DNA of 64,000 nucleotides from the NCBI GenBank assembly GCA_004297005.1, contig SCVA01000029.1:87552-151551 (forward strand). The letters run 5' to 3'. The position numbers and the translations under genes are program-made. Positions 17,974-29,191 of this stretch are shown piece after piece (the first letter of the stretch is position 1; every line of letters begins with the position of its first letter). The notes under the pieces were generated by a model. That model was not told where the DNA came from. It saw only the letters and a program-made list of their open reading frames with translations, and ran no database searches. The stretch comes from Nevskiaceae bacterium (lineage in GTDB: Bacteria > Pseudomonadota > Gammaproteobacteria > Nevskiales > Nevskiaceae).

Positions 17974-19107
17974 ATGCGCCGCTTACTAGCCCTCAGTCTT
18001 CTCCTGCCCCTGCTGCTGCTCGGCTGCGACCTGCAAGGGGAGCCCGCGCAGGCCCAGGCGGCACCGGCGCCGGAACTGCTGCGCGCCCTGAGTCGCGGCG
18101 TGAATCTGTCTACCTGGTTCACCGACCGCGGCGCGCCCGGCATCGACCCGCAGCGCTGGTATATCGACGCCAGCGACTTCCAACTGATCCGTAGCCTGGG
18201 CCTGCGCCATGTGCGCATCCAGGTCGACCCCGGCTTTCTGCAGGATCCGAAGCAGCCGGACCGGCTGCTGGCCGAGCCGCTGGCGGAGTTGCAGAAGGGC
18301 ATCGCGCAGGCAACGGCCGAGGGCCTGGTGGTAGTAGTGGCACTGCAGCCCAGCGGCGAGTTCAAGCGTCAACTGGCGGACTCCGAGGCCGCCCGCCAGA
18401 CCCTGACCGAATTCTGGCGCGTCTTCGCCAGGGCCTTGAAAGCCGCCGCTCCCAACCGGCTGACCTTCGAGGCCCTCAACGAGCCCATGCTGGAAAGCGC
18501 CGCACAATCGCGGGAGCTGATGCAGCGCCTGGTCAGCGCCATCCGCAGCGAGGCGCCGCGTCACACCATCGTCGTCGCCGGTAACCAGTATTCCGACATC
18601 GGCAATCTGGTGGCGATGCAGCCGCTGGCCGACCCCAATCTGGTCTACGCCTTTCACTTCTACGAGCCGCACAACTTCACCCACCAGGGCGCCACCTGGG
18701 GCTGGCCACTGTGGGCGAAGTTCGCCAACTGGCCTTACCCGTCCTCACCGGAGGCGGTGGCGCCGCTGCTGGACAGCGCCGATCCCGAGGCGCGCGAGCA
18801 CTTGGCCTGGTATGGCGAACAGCGCTGGAACCGCGCCAAGCTCGGCGAATTGCTCGATCAGGCCGGTCTCTGGGCGGCGCGGAACGAGGTGCCGATCTGG
18901 TGCAACGAGTTTGGCGCCGTGCGCGACGCCGTGCGCCCCGAAGCCCGCCGCGCCTGGCTGAGCGACGCCCGGCAGCTGCTGGACGCCCGCCGCATCCCCT
19001 GGAGCCATTGGGACTACGCCGGCCATTTCGGCCTGGTCAGCGGTCCGCGCGGCCGGCGCGTGGTCGACCCGGATGCCGCCGCCGCACTGGAGCTCTCCAG
19101 CCGCTGA
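17974..19107 (+). CDS. GH5-family glycoside hydrolase lipoprotein
   Basis: 377 residues. The lipobox LLLLGC places Cys18 as the lipidated residue, so the enzyme is probably anchored in the envelope. The GH5 (beta/alpha)8 barrel follows: RGVNLSTWFT, LRHVRIQVDPGFL, the acid/base Glu170 in TFEALNEP, AFHFYEPHNFTHQG, and the nucleophile Glu312 in IWCNEFGAV. Family members cleave beta-1,4 or beta-1,3 glucans and related glycans; the exact substrate cannot be read from sequence. It follows the GT2 gene by 63 bases on the same strand. Confidence 0.9.
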   Translation: MRRLLALSLLLPLLLLGCDLQGEPAQAQAAPAPELLRALSRGVNLSTWFTDRGAPGIDPQRWYIDASDFQLIRSLGLRHVRIQVDPGFLQDPKQPDRLLAEPLAELQKGIAQATAEGLVVVVALQPSGEFKRQLADSEAARQTLTEFWRVFARALKAAAPNRLTFEALNEPMLESAAQSRELMQRLVSAIRSEAPRHTIVVAGNQYSDIGNLVAMQPLADPNLVYAFHFYEPHNFTHQGATWGWPLWAKFANWPYPSSPEAVAPLLDSADPEAREHLAWYGEQRWNRAKLGELLDQAGLWAARNEVPIWCNEFGAVRDAVRPEARRAWLSDARQLLDARRIPWSHWDYAGHFGLVSGPRGRRVVDPDAAAALELSSR

Positions 19108-19240
19108 GCGGTGCACTGCGGCGGCCTGGTCGCCGCCGGCCGTCATCCAGTGAACATCTGTAAACTGTTACCATGACGGGCAACAAGCATCGGCAAAGCA
19201 CCGGTGCCGGCCTTTGCGTCCCCTCCCTTCGGAGTTTTTG

Positions 19241-20440
19241 ATGTCGTCCTCGTCTGCCACTGAGCACGCACCCATCAACTGGGTGACCACGCTCATGTTC
19301 GTGTTCACCACCCTGCCCCTGTTCACCGTGCTGCCCTGGTACCTCTGGACGCACGACGTCTCCGGCTGGGCCTGGCTCTGGGGCGTGGTCCTGCTCTACG
19401 CCAACGGTATCGGCATCACCGCCGGCTACCACCGCCTGTGGGCGCACCGCGCCTACAAGGCGCATCCGGTGCTGAAGGTCTTCTACGCGCTGTTCGGCGG
19501 CATGGCGATCCAGAACTCGATCCTGATCTGGGCCTCGATGCACCGCATCCACCACCAGCATGTCGATCACGTCGACAAGGATCCGTACAGCGCCAAGCGC
19601 GGCCTCTGGTACTCGCACATCGGCTGGATGATCCGCGACTACCCGAGCTGCAAGCTCGACTACGAGAACGCCCGCGATCTCAAGGAAGACCGCATCGTGA
19701 TGTGGCAGCACCGCAACTACCTGGCGCTGATCCTGGGAATGAACATCGGCATCCCGGTGGCGCTGGGCCTGGCTTACGGCGACCTTTGGGGCTTCGTGCT
19801 GATCGCCGGCTTCCTGCGACTGGTGGTCAACCATCACGTCACCTTCTTCATCAACTCGCTGGCCCATTTCTGGGGCCGCCAGCCCTACACCACGCGCAAC
19901 ACCGCGCGCGACAACGACGTGCTGGCCTTCCTCACCTATGGCGAGGGCTATCACAACTACCACCACCTGTTTCAGTACGACTACCGCAACGGTATCCGCT
20001 GGTGGCATTACGACCCCACCAAGTGGCTAATCGCCGCCTGCTCCTGGGTGGGTCTGACTTCCGATTTGAAGCGGGTGCCAGACTTCAAGATTCAGCGCGC
20101 CATGCTGCAAGCGCAGTTCGATCGCGCACGCGAGAAGCTGGCGCAAAAGGCGAACACCAATACCGGCCGGGTCGCAGAGCTGCAGCACCTGCTGGAGCAG
20201 GAGTGGCAGAACTTCAGCCAGACCGTCGCCGAGTGGAGCCGCCTGCAGGCCGAGAAGCTGGAAGCCGCCAAGCAGCAGCTCAGCGAGCGTGTCCACGAGC
20301 GCATGCACGAGGCCCAGAACCAGTGGGAACACAGCGAAATGCGCCAGAGGCTGCTGGCCATGGAGCGTGCACTTGAGGAAGCGCTGGAAATGCAGCGCCA
20401 GCGCGTGAAGCTGCTGCGGGCGCAGATGGCGTACGCCTAA
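19241..20440 (+). CDS. Acyl-CoA delta-9 type fatty acid desaturase with coiled-coil tail
   Basis: 399 residues. The desaturase part (1-280) has four membrane helices and the histidine boxes HRLWAH (64-69), HRIHHQH (101-107) and HNYHH (238-242), the di-iron ligands of SCD/OLE1-type desaturases. These insert a cis double bond into acyl chains and need an electron donor. From about residue 283 to 395 there is an Arg/Glu/Gln/Leu-rich helical coiled coil (QWEHSEMRQRLLAMERALEE and similar) that typical bacterial desaturases lack. I chose the ATG at 19241 after CGGAG; the frame starts at 19214. Confidence 0.9.
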   Translation: MSSSSATEHAPINWVTTLMFVFTTLPLFTVLPWYLWTHDVSGWAWLWGVVLLYANGIGITAGYHRLWAHRAYKAHPVLKVFYALFGGMAIQNSILIWASMHRIHHQHVDHVDKDPYSAKRGLWYSHIGWMIRDYPSCKLDYENARDLKEDRIVMWQHRNYLALILGMNIGIPVALGLAYGDLWGFVLIAGFLRLVVNHHVTFFINSLAHFWGRQPYTTRNTARDNDVLAFLTYGEGYHNYHHLFQYDYRNGIRWWHYDPTKWLIAACSWVGLTSDLKRVPDFKIQRAMLQAQFDRAREKLAQKANTNTGRVAELQHLLEQEWQNFSQTVAEWSRLQAEKLEAAKQQLSERVHERMHEAQNQWEHSEMRQRLLAMERALEEALEMQRQRVKLLRAQMAYA

Positions 20441-20465
20441 GCCAGAAAAGGCGGCGACTCCAGAC

Positions 20466-20487
20466 AAGCCCCGCTCACGCGGGGCTT
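20466..20487 (+). terminator. Intrinsic terminator after the desaturase
   Basis: AAGCCCCGC / GCGGGGCTT hairpin with a TCAC loop, followed by a run of T residues on the plus strand. Confidence 0.88.
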
Positions 20488-20530
20488 TTTGTTGGGCACT
20501 GCCCAGACGCCGGACCCGGCGGCCAGCACA

Positions 20531-20558
20531 AAAAACCCCGCCTCGAGGGCGGGGTTTT
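20531..20558 (-). terminator. Intrinsic terminator of typA
   Basis: AAAACCCCGCC / GGGCGGGGTTTT around TCGA, with further A residues on the left that become a U-tract for minus-strand transcripts. It lies 23 bases beyond the typA stop. Confidence 0.85.
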
Positions 20559-20580
20559 CAATGCGGCCGGAAGGTCCGCC

Positions 20581-22416
<1,836 letters not shown>

Positions 22417-22826
22417 GGCAGCGATACTCTGAAGGCCCGATGCTGCGACGCAGCACGAAAAAAGATCGCGGATTGTACGCGCGCGGCCATGACTGCGGTA
22501 GCACCGCCGGGCGGCCGGCACCTCGCCGACACCCCGGTGGAGGCCATCGCCCCGGTAGGCAGCAGGGTAGCGCGCCATCGCCGCTGGGCGGTGACCACCA
22601 AGCCCAGAAGCGAAGCCGCGGGTACTCTCCCCGACTCCGGACAACTCTGGCCCCTGGCTTTCCCTAGCCAGGCGACTCAAGGCCCGCCAACCTAGACGGG
22701 CGTCCGCGCCATGGCTGCGGCGCCGTGACTACCGAACCAGGGCAGACGTTAGAGCGGATTTACCGCTTCCCCGGCAAGAGCCCAGACCTGACAGTACGCC
22801 GCTCGCAGGCGCACTGGAGAAGAGCC
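22417..22826. other. Gene-free 410-base divergent spacer
   Basis: This lies between the divergent typA and D-aminoacylase-like genes. The frames that read through it (minus to 22680, plus from 22725) have no recognisable domain. It holds a palindrome at 22441-22455 and a -10-like element for typA. The rest shows nothing I can assign. Confidence 0.6.
22441..22455. promoter_or_regulatory. Palindrome TGCTGCGACGCAGCA in the typA leader
   Basis: A perfect 7-base inverted repeat around one base, 25 to 39 bases upstream of the typA start and just downstream of a candidate minus-strand -10 (TACAAT at 22477-22472). It may form a leader hairpin or an operator. Weight is on position and symmetry only. 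Confidence 0.4.
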
Positions 22827-24731
22827 ATGCAGTGGGACGTACTGATCCGTAACGGACTGGTGTTTGATGGTGACGGCCAGGCGCCGGTCACCGCCGATCT
22901 GGCCATCAAGGATGGCGCGGTCGCCGCCCTGTCCGCCGGCCTGGACCCCAGCCAGGCGCGCGAGGTGCTGGACGCCAGCGGCCAGTGGGTGCTGCCCGGC
23001 CTGTTCGACGCCCACACCCATCTCGACCTGGAGGTCGAACTCGACGCCCGTCTGCCGGAAGTGGTGCGCCACGGCACCACCTCGGTGGTGATCGCCAACT
23101 GCTCCCTGGGCCTGGCCTTTGGCCGCCAGAACCACAACGGCGAAAACCCGGTGGTGGACTGCTTCGCCCGCGTCGAGAACATGCCCAAGCACGTTCTGGA
23201 GAAAGCCGCCTCCCGCATCGACTGGCAGGATCCCAAGGGCTATCTGGAACATCTCGCCAGCCTGCCGCTGGGGCCCAATCTGGTGCCGATGATCCCGCAT
23301 TCGATGCTGCGCGCCGAGGTCATGGGCCTGAAGACCAGCGTCAGCCGGGAGCCTACCGCCGAGGAGCTGGCGAAGATGGAGGGCCTGCTCGATACCGCGA
23401 TGCGCAATGGCTATCCGGGCTTCTCCACCGATGCCCTGCCCTTCCACTACCTCGCCAACGACCCGCACCGGCGCACCAAGATCCCCTCGCAGTGGGGCAG
23501 CTTTGCGGAGCTCAAGCGGCTGACCGGCGTGGTGCGCCGTTACGGCCGGGTCTGGCAGGCCACCCCGCCCAAGGACAACCCGCTGACGGTGTTCCGCAAC
23601 TTCCTGCTCACCAGCAGGCTGCTCTGGGGCAAGACCTTGAAGGTGACCGCGGTGGCGGCGCTCGACATCAGCACCAACAAAAGCCTGGCCAAGCTGGCGA
23701 TCTTCCTCTCGCGCCTGCTCAATTCGCGCTTCATCGGCGGCCACTTCCGCTTTCAGGCCCTGGCGGCACCGTTCCGGGTCTGGTGGGACGGCCCGATCAA
23801 CCCGCTGGCCGAGGAAATCGCCGAACTGCGCGAGTTGAACGAGCCCGATCTCGAAGACCGCGCCGCCCGCCGCGCCCTGCTCGACGACCCCGCCTACCAG
23901 ACGCGCTTCCGCCAGATGTGGATGCTCGGCAAGGGCGGCTTCAACCTCGCTCACCTGAAGCGCCTGCTCAAGCGCGAGCAGTACGCCTTCAGCCGCCGCC
24001 TGGACCTGATCGAGGTGGACTCCGGCCCGGTACCGCGCGACTGGATCGGCGAGACCCTGGCCTCGCTGCTGCAACGCCTGCAGGGCTGGCAGGCCACCGG
24101 CGGTGGCGCCCGCAACGAGGAGGAGCGCGAGCATTTCGAACGCGCCCCGGCGATCACCGACGAGGTGGACTTCATGCTCCACCTGTACCGCGAGTACGAC
24201 ACCGCGCTGCGCACGGTCACCGTCACCGCCAACCGCGACCCGGCGGTCACCGAGAAGCTGCTGTTCGACCCGCAGGTGCTGCCCGGCTTCAACGACAGTG
24301 GCGCCCATCTCACCAACATGGCCTTCTACGACGGCAACCTGCGCGGTCTGCAGATGGCGCAGAAGGAGGGACTGGGCAAGGTGGCCTGGCATGTGCGCCG
24401 GCTCACCCGCGAACCCGCCGAGTTCTTCGGCGTGCGCGCCGGCCGGCTGGCGGTAGGCATGCCCGCCGACATCACCGTGCTCGATCCCGAGGCCCTGCGC
24501 CGCTACCAGAGCGAGGCCAACACCCATTTCGTCTGGCGTGAGGCTTTCCAGCACCACCAGATGGTCAACCGCTCCGAAGGGGTGGTCAGCGCCACCTACA
24601 TTGGCGGCAAGCTGGCCTGGCGCGATCAGGCTTTCGCGCCGCGCCTGGGCCGGGAGAAGCTGGGGCGCGTGCTGCTGGCGGACGGCGGCGAGGCACGTCC
24701 CGCCGAAGTGGCGCTGGCCGACGCGGCCTAG
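22827..24731 (+). CDS. N-acyl-D-amino-acid deacylase family amidohydrolase
   Basis: 634 residues. It starts WDVLIRNGLVFDGDG, contains the metal-binding HTH in FDAHTHLD (His63, His65), and ends with the composite beta-sandwich segment GRLAVGMPADITVLDPE, all typical of the D-aminoacylase branch of the amidohydrolases. This branch hydrolyses N-acyl-D-amino acids or related amides. It is longer than the classic 480-residue D-aminoacylases, like other large uncharacterised members. I chose the ATG at 22827, preceded by GGAGAAG; the frame opens at 22725. It is monocistronic and divergent from typA. Confidence 0.83.
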   Translation: MQWDVLIRNGLVFDGDGQAPVTADLAIKDGAVAALSAGLDPSQAREVLDASGQWVLPGLFDAHTHLDLEVELDARLPEVVRHGTTSVVIANCSLGLAFGRQNHNGENPVVDCFARVENMPKHVLEKAASRIDWQDPKGYLEHLASLPLGPNLVPMIPHSMLRAEVMGLKTSVSREPTAEELAKMEGLLDTAMRNGYPGFSTDALPFHYLANDPHRRTKIPSQWGSFAELKRLTGVVRRYGRVWQATPPKDNPLTVFRNFLLTSRLLWGKTLKVTAVAALDISTNKSLAKLAIFLSRLLNSRFIGGHFRFQALAAPFRVWWDGPINPLAEEIAELRELNEPDLEDRAARRALLDDPAYQTRFRQMWMLGKGGFNLAHLKRLLKREQYAFSRRLDLIEVDSGPVPRDWIGETLASLLQRLQGWQATGGGARNEEEREHFERAPAITDEVDFMLHLYREYDTALRTVTVTANRDPAVTEKLLFDPQVLPGFNDSGAHLTNMAFYDGNLRGLQMAQKEGLGKVAWHVRRLTREPAEFFGVRAGRLAVGMPADITVLDPEALRRYQSEANTHFVWREAFQHHQMVNRSEGVVSATYIGGKLAWRDQAFAPRLGREKLGRVLLADGGEARPAEVALADAA

Positions 24732-24835
24732 CGCCCGCCAACCTCTCTCCTGCGCCGGGGCTTGGCCGGCCTTCTCTGCGACCGCAGTGGGTCGGCAGGC
24801 CCGCCCGATCATCACTGCTTGCGAAGACCGGGTAC

Positions 24836-26035
24836 TCAGGCCTGTACGCGCACCTGTGCGGCGGAGCGGCGCGACTTGGCTCGCGCCTCTTCTATGGTCT
24901 CGGCCAATGCCAGCGCCACACCCATGCGGCGACGGCCGACGATCTCCGGCTTGCCGAATAGGCGGACCATGGTGTCCGGCTCGGCCAGCGCCTCGGCGAC
25001 CCCGGTGTAGGTCGGAGCAACCCGGTCGCCTTCGAGCAGGATGGCGGTACTGGCGGCGGCACCACGGGCGCGGATGTTGGGGATCGGCAGGCCAAGAATG
25101 GCGCGGGCGTGCAAGGCGAATTCGCTCAGGTCCTGCGAGATCAGGGTCACCAGGCCGGTATCGTGTGGGCGCGGGCTCACTTCGCTGAAGATCACTTCGT
25201 CGCCTTTCACGAACAGCTCGACGCCGAACAAGCCGCGACCGCCCAGATTGGCAGTGACCGCCTCGGCGATCTCCTCGGCCTTTTCCAGCGCCGCCGGCGA
25301 CATCGGATGCGGCTGCCAGGACTCGCGGTAGTCGCCGTCGATCTGCAGGTGGCCGATGGGCGCGCAGAAACTGGTCTTGATGCCGCCCTGGCCGTCGCTG
25401 TGGCGGACAGTCAGCAGGGTGATCTCGTAGTCGAACTCGATGAAGCCCTCGGCGATCACCTTGCCGGCACCGGCGCGACCACCGGCCTGGGCGTAGTCCC
25501 AGGCCTTGCGGACATCGGCGGCGGTCTTCACCACGCTCTGACCCTTGCCCGAGCTGGACATGATCGGCTTGACCACGCAGGGGATGCCCACCGCCGCCAC
25601 CGCGGCCTCGAAGTCGGCGTAGTTGTCGGCGAAACGATAGGGCGAGGTCGGTAGGCCCAGGGTTTCGGCGGCCAGGCGGCGGATGCCCTCGCGGTCCATG
25701 GTCAGGCGCGCGGCGCGGGCGGTGGGGATCACGTTCCAGCCCTCGGCTTCCAGTTCCAGCAGGGTCGGCGTGTGGATGGCCTCGATCTCGGGGACGATGT
25801 AGTGCGGCCGTTCCTGCTCCACCACCTGCCGCAGGCGGGCGCCGTCCAGCATCGGGAACACGTGGCTACGGTGCGCCACCTGCATGGCCGGGGCGTTGGC
25901 GTAGCGGTCACAGGCAATCACTTCCACGCCCAGCCGCTGTAGCTCGATCACCACCTCCTTGCCCAGCTCCCCGGAGCCGAGAAAGAGTACGCGGGTGGCA
26001 TTGGCGGCGAGCGGGGTGCCGAAGCTGGGAGTCAT
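24836..26035 (-). CDS. purT: Formate-dependent GAR transformylase
   Basis: 399 residues, close to E. coli PurT (392). It has the N-terminal Rossmann-like [21 protein letters not shown] and the ATP-grasp segments [19 protein letters not shown] and [26 protein letters not shown]. PurT makes formyl-GAR from formate, ATP and GAR in purine synthesis without folate. I chose the ATG at 26035; the upstream frame to 26380 is not conserved. Confidence 0.97.
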   Translation of the reverse strand: MTPSFGTPLAANATRVLFLGSGELGKEVVIELQRLGVEVIACDRYANAPAMQVAHRSHVFPMLDGARLRQVVEQERPHYIVPEIEAIHTPTLLELEAEGWNVIPTARAARLTMDREGIRRLAAETLGLPTSPYRFADNYADFEAAVAAVGIPCVVKPIMSSSGKGQSVVKTAADVRKAWDYAQAGGRAGAGKVIAEGFIEFDYEITLLTVRHSDGQGGIKTSFCAPIGHLQIDGDYRESWQPHPMSPAALEKAEEIAEAVTANLGGRGLFGVELFVKGDEVIFSEVSPRPHDTGLVTLISQDLSEFALHARAILGLPIPNIRARGAAASTAILLEGDRVAPTYTGVAEALAEPDTMVRLFGKPEIVGRRRMGVALALAETIEEARAKSRRSAAQVRVQA

Positions 26036-26297
26036 GGGCGCGATCGGGAAGCGAGTTGGAAAGCAATAGTGTGCAGGTCTTCGCTCGGGAGCTGGTAGCG
26101 CGAGGAGGTAAATCCGGCCGGATGCAGGCCGCCCACGATGAAGCCCAATCGGACAGGGGCCCGGGGCGAATCGTGACGAAGCTCTCTTTTCGGACAGGTG
26201 ATTCAACCTCGATTCAGGCGCATGCTCGAGAGTGCGAACGCCTAGCGGCGCCCACGTCTTGGCGCCTTTATCCATCACCCCACCGAGGCCTACTCCA

Positions 26298-26705
26298 ATG
26301 AAAAAGAATCTCCTCATCGCCGCCGCCCTGCTCTCCCTGCCAACGCTGGCCTCCGCCCAGATCGGAGTCTCGATCAGCATCGGCGAACCCGGCTTTTACG
26401 GCCGCATCGACATCGGCGACTACCCTCGGCCACGGCTGATCTACACCAAGCCGATGATCGTCGAGCACGTCACGGTGTCGCGCTCGCCGATCTACCTGCG
26501 GGTTCCGCCTGGCCATGCCAAGCACTGGGACAAGCACTGCCGCGAATACGACGCCTGCGCCCGCCCGGTCTATTTCGTCGAAGACGACTGGTACGAGCAG
26601 GTGTACGTGCCGGAGTATCAAACCCGCAAGCAGGGTCGCGGCGAGAGCAAGGGTCAGGGGAACGGCAAGGACAAAGGGCACGGCAAGGGGCACGACAAGC
26701 ACTAG
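26298..26705 (+). CDS. Small secreted protein with Lys/Gly/His-rich tail
   Basis: 135 residues. A signal peptide ends TLASAQ (residue 21). The mature part has a beta-like start ([24 protein letters not shown]), a central [17 protein letters not shown] with two Cys that may form a disulfide, and a disordered C-terminal tail dominated by Lys, Gly and His. The tail suggests metal or polyanion binding. I know similar small exported proteins only as hypothetical. I chose the ATG at 26298. It is divergent from purT and followed by a hairpin. Confidence 0.65.
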   Translation: MKKNLLIAAALLSLPTLASAQIGVSISIGEPGFYGRIDIGDYPRPRLIYTKPMIVEHVTVSRSPIYLRVPPGHAKHWDKHCREYDACARPVYFVEDDWYEQVYVPEYQTRKQGRGESKGQGNGKDKGHGKGHDKH

Positions 26706-26720
26706 GCCCTAGGCACGACT

Positions 26721-26743
26721 CGGCGGGCTCTGTTGGCCCGCCG
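26721..26743 (+). terminator. Hairpin after the Lys/Gly-rich protein gene
   Basis: CGGCGGGC / GCCCGCCG around a seven-base loop, 15 bases after the stop. There is no T-tract, so it may be a weak or Rho-assisted terminator. Confidence 0.45.
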
Positions 26744-26806
26744 ATCCGACCGCGAGGCCGGAGCGTCACGCCGGGGAGGTAATCTAATGGGCATTCAGGA
26801 GTAGCC

Positions 26807-28255
26807 ATGCCCATCCCGCCTACCGCCCCCCGTCGCACCAAGATCGTCACCACCCTCGGCCCCGCCACCGATGCCCCTGGCGTACTGCGCGCCCTGGTTG
26901 CCGCTGGCGCCGATGTCATGCGCATCAACTTCAGCCACGGCAGTGCGGAGGACCACGCCCGCCGCATCGTCGCGGTGCGCGAGGCCGCCGCCGAGCTTGG
27001 CCGCGACATCGGCATCCTCGCCGACCTCCAGGGACCGAAGATTCGCATCGAGTCCTTCGCCCAGGGGCCGGTCGAGCTGGTCGAGGGCGCAGCTTTCGCG
27101 CTAGACACGGCCCACGATCCCAAGGGCGGCGACCAGACCGTGGTCGGCTGCGCCTACCGGCGCCTGCCGCACGATGTCTTTCCGGGCGACACCCTGCTGC
27201 TCAACGACGGCGCCATCGCCATGCGGGTGGAAAAGGTCGCCGGCACCCGCGTCGACTGCCTGGTGACCCAGGGCGGCGTGCTGAGCAACCGCAAGGGCAT
27301 CAACAAGCTCGGCGGCGGCCTTTCCGCGGCCGCGCTCACCGAGGAAGACCGGGCCAATATCCGTCATGCCGCGAACTGGGACTGCGATTTTCTCGCCGTC
27401 TCCTTCCCGCGCTCGGCGGCCGACATGCACGAGGCCCGCAACCTGCTGCGCGCCGCCGGCGGGCACGCACAGTTGGTGGCGAAGATCGAGCGCGCCGAGG
27501 CGCTCACCAATCTCGAACAGATCGTGCAGGCCAGCGACGCGGTGATGGTGGCGCGCGGCGACCTGGGCGTGGAGATCGGCGACGCCGAGTTGCCGGGCTG
27601 GCAGAAGAAGATCATTGCCGCCGGCCGCGAGGGCAACAAGATGGTGATCACCGCCACCCAGATGATGGAGTCGATGATCACCAACCCCATCCCCACCCGC
27701 GCCGAGGTGCTGGATGTCGCCAACGCGGTCATGGACGGCACCGATGCTGTGATGCTTTCCGCGGAAACCGCCAGCGGCAAATACCCGGTGAAGGCAGTGG
27801 AGGCGATGGCCCGCGTGGTGCTGGGCGCCGAGGCGCACCCGGCGCCGGACATCAGTGGCAGCCGCAGCGATTCGCACTTCAAGCGCATCGACGAGGCGGT
27901 GGCGATGGCTACCGCCTGGACGGCTCAGCGCATGCACGCGCAGGCGATCCTCGCGCTCACCGAATCCGGCTCCTCGCCACTGATGATGAGCCGCGTAGAG
28001 CGCTACATCCCGATTTACGCCCTCACTCCGCACGACCGCACCCGTCGGCGCATGGCACTGTGCCGGGGCGTCTATCCGGTGCTGTTCCACCCCAGCTCCA
28101 ACGACGGCCTGCTGACGGTGCGGGAGGCAATCGACGCGCTGAAGGCGCGCGGCCGACTCAAGGACGGCGACCGGGTGCTGCTGACCAAGGGCGACAACAA
28201 CGGCTCCGGTGGAACCAATGCGATGAAGATCCTCACGGTCGGCGCGCTCAATTGA
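26807..28255 (+). CDS. pyk: Pyruvate kinase
   Basis: 482 residues, type II-like length. N-terminal RRTKIVTTLGPATDAP and MRINFSHGSAEDH are the conserved barrel start; the active site has VAKIERAEAL, ARGDLGVEIG and ITATQMMESMITNPIPTRAE. It converts PEP and ADP to pyruvate and ATP in glycolysis. The gene sits 65 bases before a downstream RDD gene; the ribosome-binding sequence is weak (CAGGAGTAGCC). Confidence 0.97.
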   Translation: MPIPPTAPRRTKIVTTLGPATDAPGVLRALVAAGADVMRINFSHGSAEDHARRIVAVREAAAELGRDIGILADLQGPKIRIESFAQGPVELVEGAAFALDTAHDPKGGDQTVVGCAYRRLPHDVFPGDTLLLNDGAIAMRVEKVAGTRVDCLVTQGGVLSNRKGINKLGGGLSAAALTEEDRANIRHAANWDCDFLAVSFPRSAADMHEARNLLRAAGGHAQLVAKIERAEALTNLEQIVQASDAVMVARGDLGVEIGDAELPGWQKKIIAAGREGNKMVITATQMMESMITNPIPTRAEVLDVANAVMDGTDAVMLSAETASGKYPVKAVEAMARVVLGAEAHPAPDISGSRSDSHFKRIDEAVAMATAWTAQRMHAQAILALTESGSSPLMMSRVERYIPIYALTPHDRTRRRMALCRGVYPVLFHPSSNDGLLTVREAIDALKARGRLKDGDRVLLTKGDNNGSGGTNAMKILTVGALN

Positions 28256-28319
28256 GCACGCCGACTCAAGCACAGGCAGTTGTTCCGCATGACGTAACGG
28301 CAACCGACCAGGAGTGAAT

Positions 28320-28784
<465 letters not shown>

Positions 28785-28837
28785 TAACCCGGTTGGCGTG
28801 GCAGACTGATCAACAAAACATCCCGGGGAGAAACCGA

Positions 28838-29191
28838 ATGAGCCAGATCGCCAATGGCGTCATCGCGCTGGTCGCGCTGCTGCACATCTACTTCCTGATC
28901 CTGGAGATGTTCCTCTGGGACACGCCTTACGGCCGCAAGACCTTCAAGCTCACCGCCGAGTTTTCCGCCGCTTCCAAGACGCTCGCCGCCAACCAAGGCC
29001 TGTACAACGGCTTTCTCGCCGCCGGCCTGATCTGGGGGCTATGCCTGGGCGCCGAGGGGCAGGCGATCAAGACCTTCTTCCTAGCCTGCGTGATCGTCGC
29101 CGGCGTCTACGGCGCGGCCACGGTCGGCAAGAAGATCCTGTTCATCCAGGCCCTGCCGGCTGCGCTGGGTTTGGGATTGCTGCTGGTCTAG
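28838..29191 (+). CDS. DUF1304 integral membrane protein
   Basis: 117 residues with four helices and the DUF1304 pattern LLHIYFLILEMFLWDTPYGRKTF near the start and NQGLYNGFLAAGLIWG in the middle. The function is unknown. A GGGGAG sequence precedes the ATG at 28838. The last four bases overlap the stop of the convergent WS/DGAT gene. Confidence 0.88.
   Translation: MSQIANGVIALVALLHIYFLILEMFLWDTPYGRKTFKLTAEFSAASKTLAANQGLYNGFLAAGLIWGLCLGAEGQAIKTFFLACVIVAGVYGAATVGKKILFIQALPAALGLGLLLV

Noticed and set aside
22749..24815. 688-codon open frame antisense to the D-aminoacylase-like gene
   Set aside because: Composition typical of a shadow frame and no motif, whereas the plus frame has a full amidohydrolase.
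26036..26297. Possible small gene or RNA in the purT upstream spacer
   Set aside because: The frames are short and unconserved-looking and I see no hairpin followed by T-tract or tRNA-like fold.
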